From Alphaproteobacteria bacterium (GTDB taxonomy: Bacteria; Pseudomonadota; Alphaproteobacteria; UBA3830): DNA of 6,098 nucleotides. Numbering within the stretch: position 1 is the first letter of the stretch; each line of letters opens with the position of its first letter. Of the stretch, positions 4,945-6,098 are shown piece after piece. Location: positions 1-6,098 of the forward strand of contig BNWK01000078.1 of assembly GCA_025998775.1 (NCBI GenBank), in the 5' to 3' direction. Under the pieces are notes generated by a model, which saw only the letters and a list, made by a program, of their open reading frames with translations, had not been told where the DNA came from and made no database searches. Position numbers and translations under genes: made by a program.

Positions 4945-6097
4945 AGGAGAAGGAGAAGACGAGGGAGAAAAGGTGGAGAAGGCCTGGTTGGGAAAAGAGC
5001 CAGGGGGAGGCAGAGAGAGGAGGTAAACACCCGCTGTTGTATGAGGAGGGTATCACAGAGGGAGGCTTGCCAGCAGCAGAAGATGAACCTGAAGAGGGGG
5101 CTGGTGAAGTGGGTGATGGAGACTGAGAAGAGGGGAGGAAATTGGACAGAGATATCTCATTCATAACAAGTACTGGATTTACATGAAACTGAGTAACGCC
5201 TGCGGGAGAAGGAAATTTAGGAGAGGGACCAGGAAGTGCATGGGTGCGATCACGGCTTAACAACCGGCCACCCCGGCCCCTGTTGCAAGAGTGTTTTGTA
5301 TCATCAAACTGAGTGGAAAGTGTTGAGGGTTGTGTGGAAAGTGTTTAGGGTTGTAATGGAGGAATTGAAGTGGGCAGCAAAGAAGAAGCAAGCGATGCAG
5401 ACGAGGAGGGGGGCGGAGATGGTGAAGGAGTGGCTGCGATGAGGAGAGGAGGGGAAGACACACCAGCAGGAGAAGATGTGGAGAGAGGAAGTCGCTGAAC
5501 AGAAGGACCAAGGAGTGAGGGGAACTGGAACTGGAACTGGGGAAATGTGGGGGGCAAGGAAGATTTCTGCAGAACGGAAACAGTGGTACAAGTAAGTGAA
5601 GGAACAGTAGAAAAAGAATCAGAAGCTGAAGGGGTGATGGGTGGACCGGAAGAAGAAGGGACAGGTCTCGGTGGGTGAGAAGCTGTGCAGAAACAGGATG
5701 AGGGTGACGAAGGCTCACCAGGTGCAACACTGGAAATAGATTAATTTTCACTTATTAGAGATGCAGAGTAAGGTGAGGAAGAAGAACACGAGGAAGGAGA
5801 CTGACAAAGAGAGAGAGATACACATGAAGGGGGTGGAAGAGAAGATAAAGACAGGGAAGTGGAACCAGGAAGGGATGATACTGATGAAAGAGAAGAAGAT
5901 GAAGACAAGGATGAGGAGGGAACTCCGATTTCTGAAAGAGAGAAGGGTAAAAATCCGGTGGGGCTCTGTGGAGCAGACAAGTCTGGTGGCTGTACACAAG
6001 GAATGGGAGGACAGGGGAAGGGAAAGGAACAGGAAGCAGGAGCAGCACAGGTGGAAGAACGATTAGTAGAGGGAGAATAAAGAAAAGAAGAAGATCT
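4907..6097 (-). pseudogene. Ser/Pro-rich frame with two in-frame TAA codons (degenerate or spliced gene candidate)
   Basis: One minus-strand frame is open from the right edge to a TGA at 4907-4909, about 396 codons, except for TAA at 5741-5743 and TAA at 5345-5347. The three pieces read as one composition: SAPQSPTGFLPFSL and Ser-rich runs, then VAPGEPSSPSSC with SPPLLIAATPSPSPPPSSS, then ALPGPSPKFPSPAGVTQFH with SQSPSPTSPAPSSGSSSA. The peptide SPAGV appears in pieces two and three. The second TAA lies in one copy of a 21-bp repeat whose sister copy has TCA (Ser) at that codon. Piece boundaries also resemble splice sites: CTATTTCCAG lies just after the first TAA. Proteins like this are usually disordered linkers, mucin-like regions or activation domains. 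The pyrimidine-rich strand makes long open frames cheap, so I hold this at modest confidence; no start codon is visible. Confidence 0.35.
5313..5354 (-). repeat. Tandem 21-bp repeat, two copies, one mismatch
   Basis: Two adjacent 21-bp copies (5313-5333, 5334-5354) of GTGGAAAGTGTTGAGGGTTGT differ at one base. Read on the minus strand in the Ser/Pro frame they encode a heptapeptide TLSTQP plus Ser or stop. The copy at 5334-5354 carries TAA (5345-5347) and the other carries TCA (5324-5326). The unit length is a multiple of three, which fits a duplication tolerated in coding DNA. Confidence 0.85.
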
Positions 6098-6098
6098 A
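6043..6098 (-). repeat. Right arm of the perfect inverted repeat, reaching the last base
   Basis: This is the exact reverse complement of 4718-4773, with no mismatch over 56 bases. It ends at the last base of the window, so its true length is unknown and may be longer. The spacer between the arms is 1,269 bp. Possible meanings are transposon-like terminal inverted repeats, recombination arms of an invertible segment, part of a larger inverted repeat, or a contig that stopped at a repeat. Confidence 0.97.

Larger units (their letters stand above)
4774..6042. other. Low-complexity, purine/pyrimidine-skewed segment between inverted-repeat arms
   Basis: The plus strand is pyrimidine-rich up to about 4835 (CTTCTC-type repeats), mixed and GC-rich between about 4836 and 4930, then purine-rich (GGAGAAG/GAGGA-type) to the window end. 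It is visibly GC-richer than the AT-rich genes to its left. Because all stop codons need purines, the pyrimidine strand is open in several frames at once, so ORF length is poor evidence of coding here. Candidate origins are a Ser/Pro-rich gene, host simple-repeat DNA joined to a viral segment, or a mobile segment bounded by the arms. Confidence 0.7.

Noticed and set aside
5236..5285. tRNA-like or SINE-like GGCCGG...GTTAAGCC string on the minus strand
   Set aside because: It only loosely resembles a tRNA A-box. No B-box or cloverleaf could be found at a proper distance.
4478..5743. Alternative genetic code in which TAA is a sense codon
   Set aside because: Several same-frame TAA codons tempted this, but the RING and both orphan genes end in ordinary TAA or TGA stops at sensible points, and TGA also interrupts the same frame (4706, 4907). 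Mutation, splicing or noise explains it better.
5257..5751. Minus-strand 164-codon Leu/His/Pro-rich frame
   Set aside because: It is the alternative register of the pyrimidine-rich strand, where stops are rare in every frame. The Ser/Pro register has more consistent composition across neighbouring pieces.
5761..6080. Plus-strand Glu/Lys/Arg-rich frames
   Set aside because: They are the direct translation of GGAGAAG-type purine repeats and hold several stops just upstream. The frame ending AQVEERLVEGE is noted under the arms, but no start or regulatory signal supports a gene.

Overview
The window looks like part of a large eukaryotic double-stranded DNA virus, free or endogenous in a host genome. 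It is not cellular prokaryotic DNA: there are no Shine-Dalgarno-led operons, the genes are AT-rich and intronless, and one encodes a short viral-style RING-H2 ubiquitin ligase. A direct-repeat block with internal inverted motifs, similar in design to viral hr or origin repeats, sits between divergent genes. I cannot name the family. Malacoherpesviruses, nimaviruses and nudiviruses carry comparable elements, and nothing here decides between them.

Layout. Positions 1-158 (minus) hold the 5' part of an unknown gene that runs off the left edge. Positions 286-762 (minus) hold a 158-residue RING-H2 protein with an N-terminal QTTV pentapeptide array. Both start codons are abutted by the same promoter-like block, inside about 75 bp of related upstream sequence. 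Positions 904-1447 are a tandem repeat of about 168 bp, 3.25 copies, with each unit carrying GACGC/GCGTC arms. Positions 1448-1814 are non-coding and lead to a 412-codon orphan gene on the plus strand (1815-3053). It converges, with a 38-bp gap, on a 455-codon orphan gene on the minus strand (3092-4459). The latter ends in a beta-rich tail resembling C-terminal tails I recall from virus-like and Maverick-type proteins. A 75-codon acidic open frame (4478-4705, minus) precedes it in the same frame, separated by one TAA.

From about 4.7 kb to the end the sequence changes character: it is GC-richer, strongly purine/pyrimidine-skewed and low in complexity. Two perfect inverted copies of at least 56 bp (4718-4773 and 6043-6098) bracket it, and the right arm ends exactly at the last base. 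One minus-strand Ser/Pro-rich frame runs from 6097 to 4910 with only two in-frame TAA codons. One of these is the single difference between the two copies of a 21-bp repeat. This part may be a decayed or spliced gene, a host-derived segment, an invertible segment or an assembly junction.

Working together: the RING protein probably redirects host ubiquitination, and the repeat block is a plausible origin or enhancer for the divergent flanking genes. No role can be given to the two orphan genes from the sequence alone.
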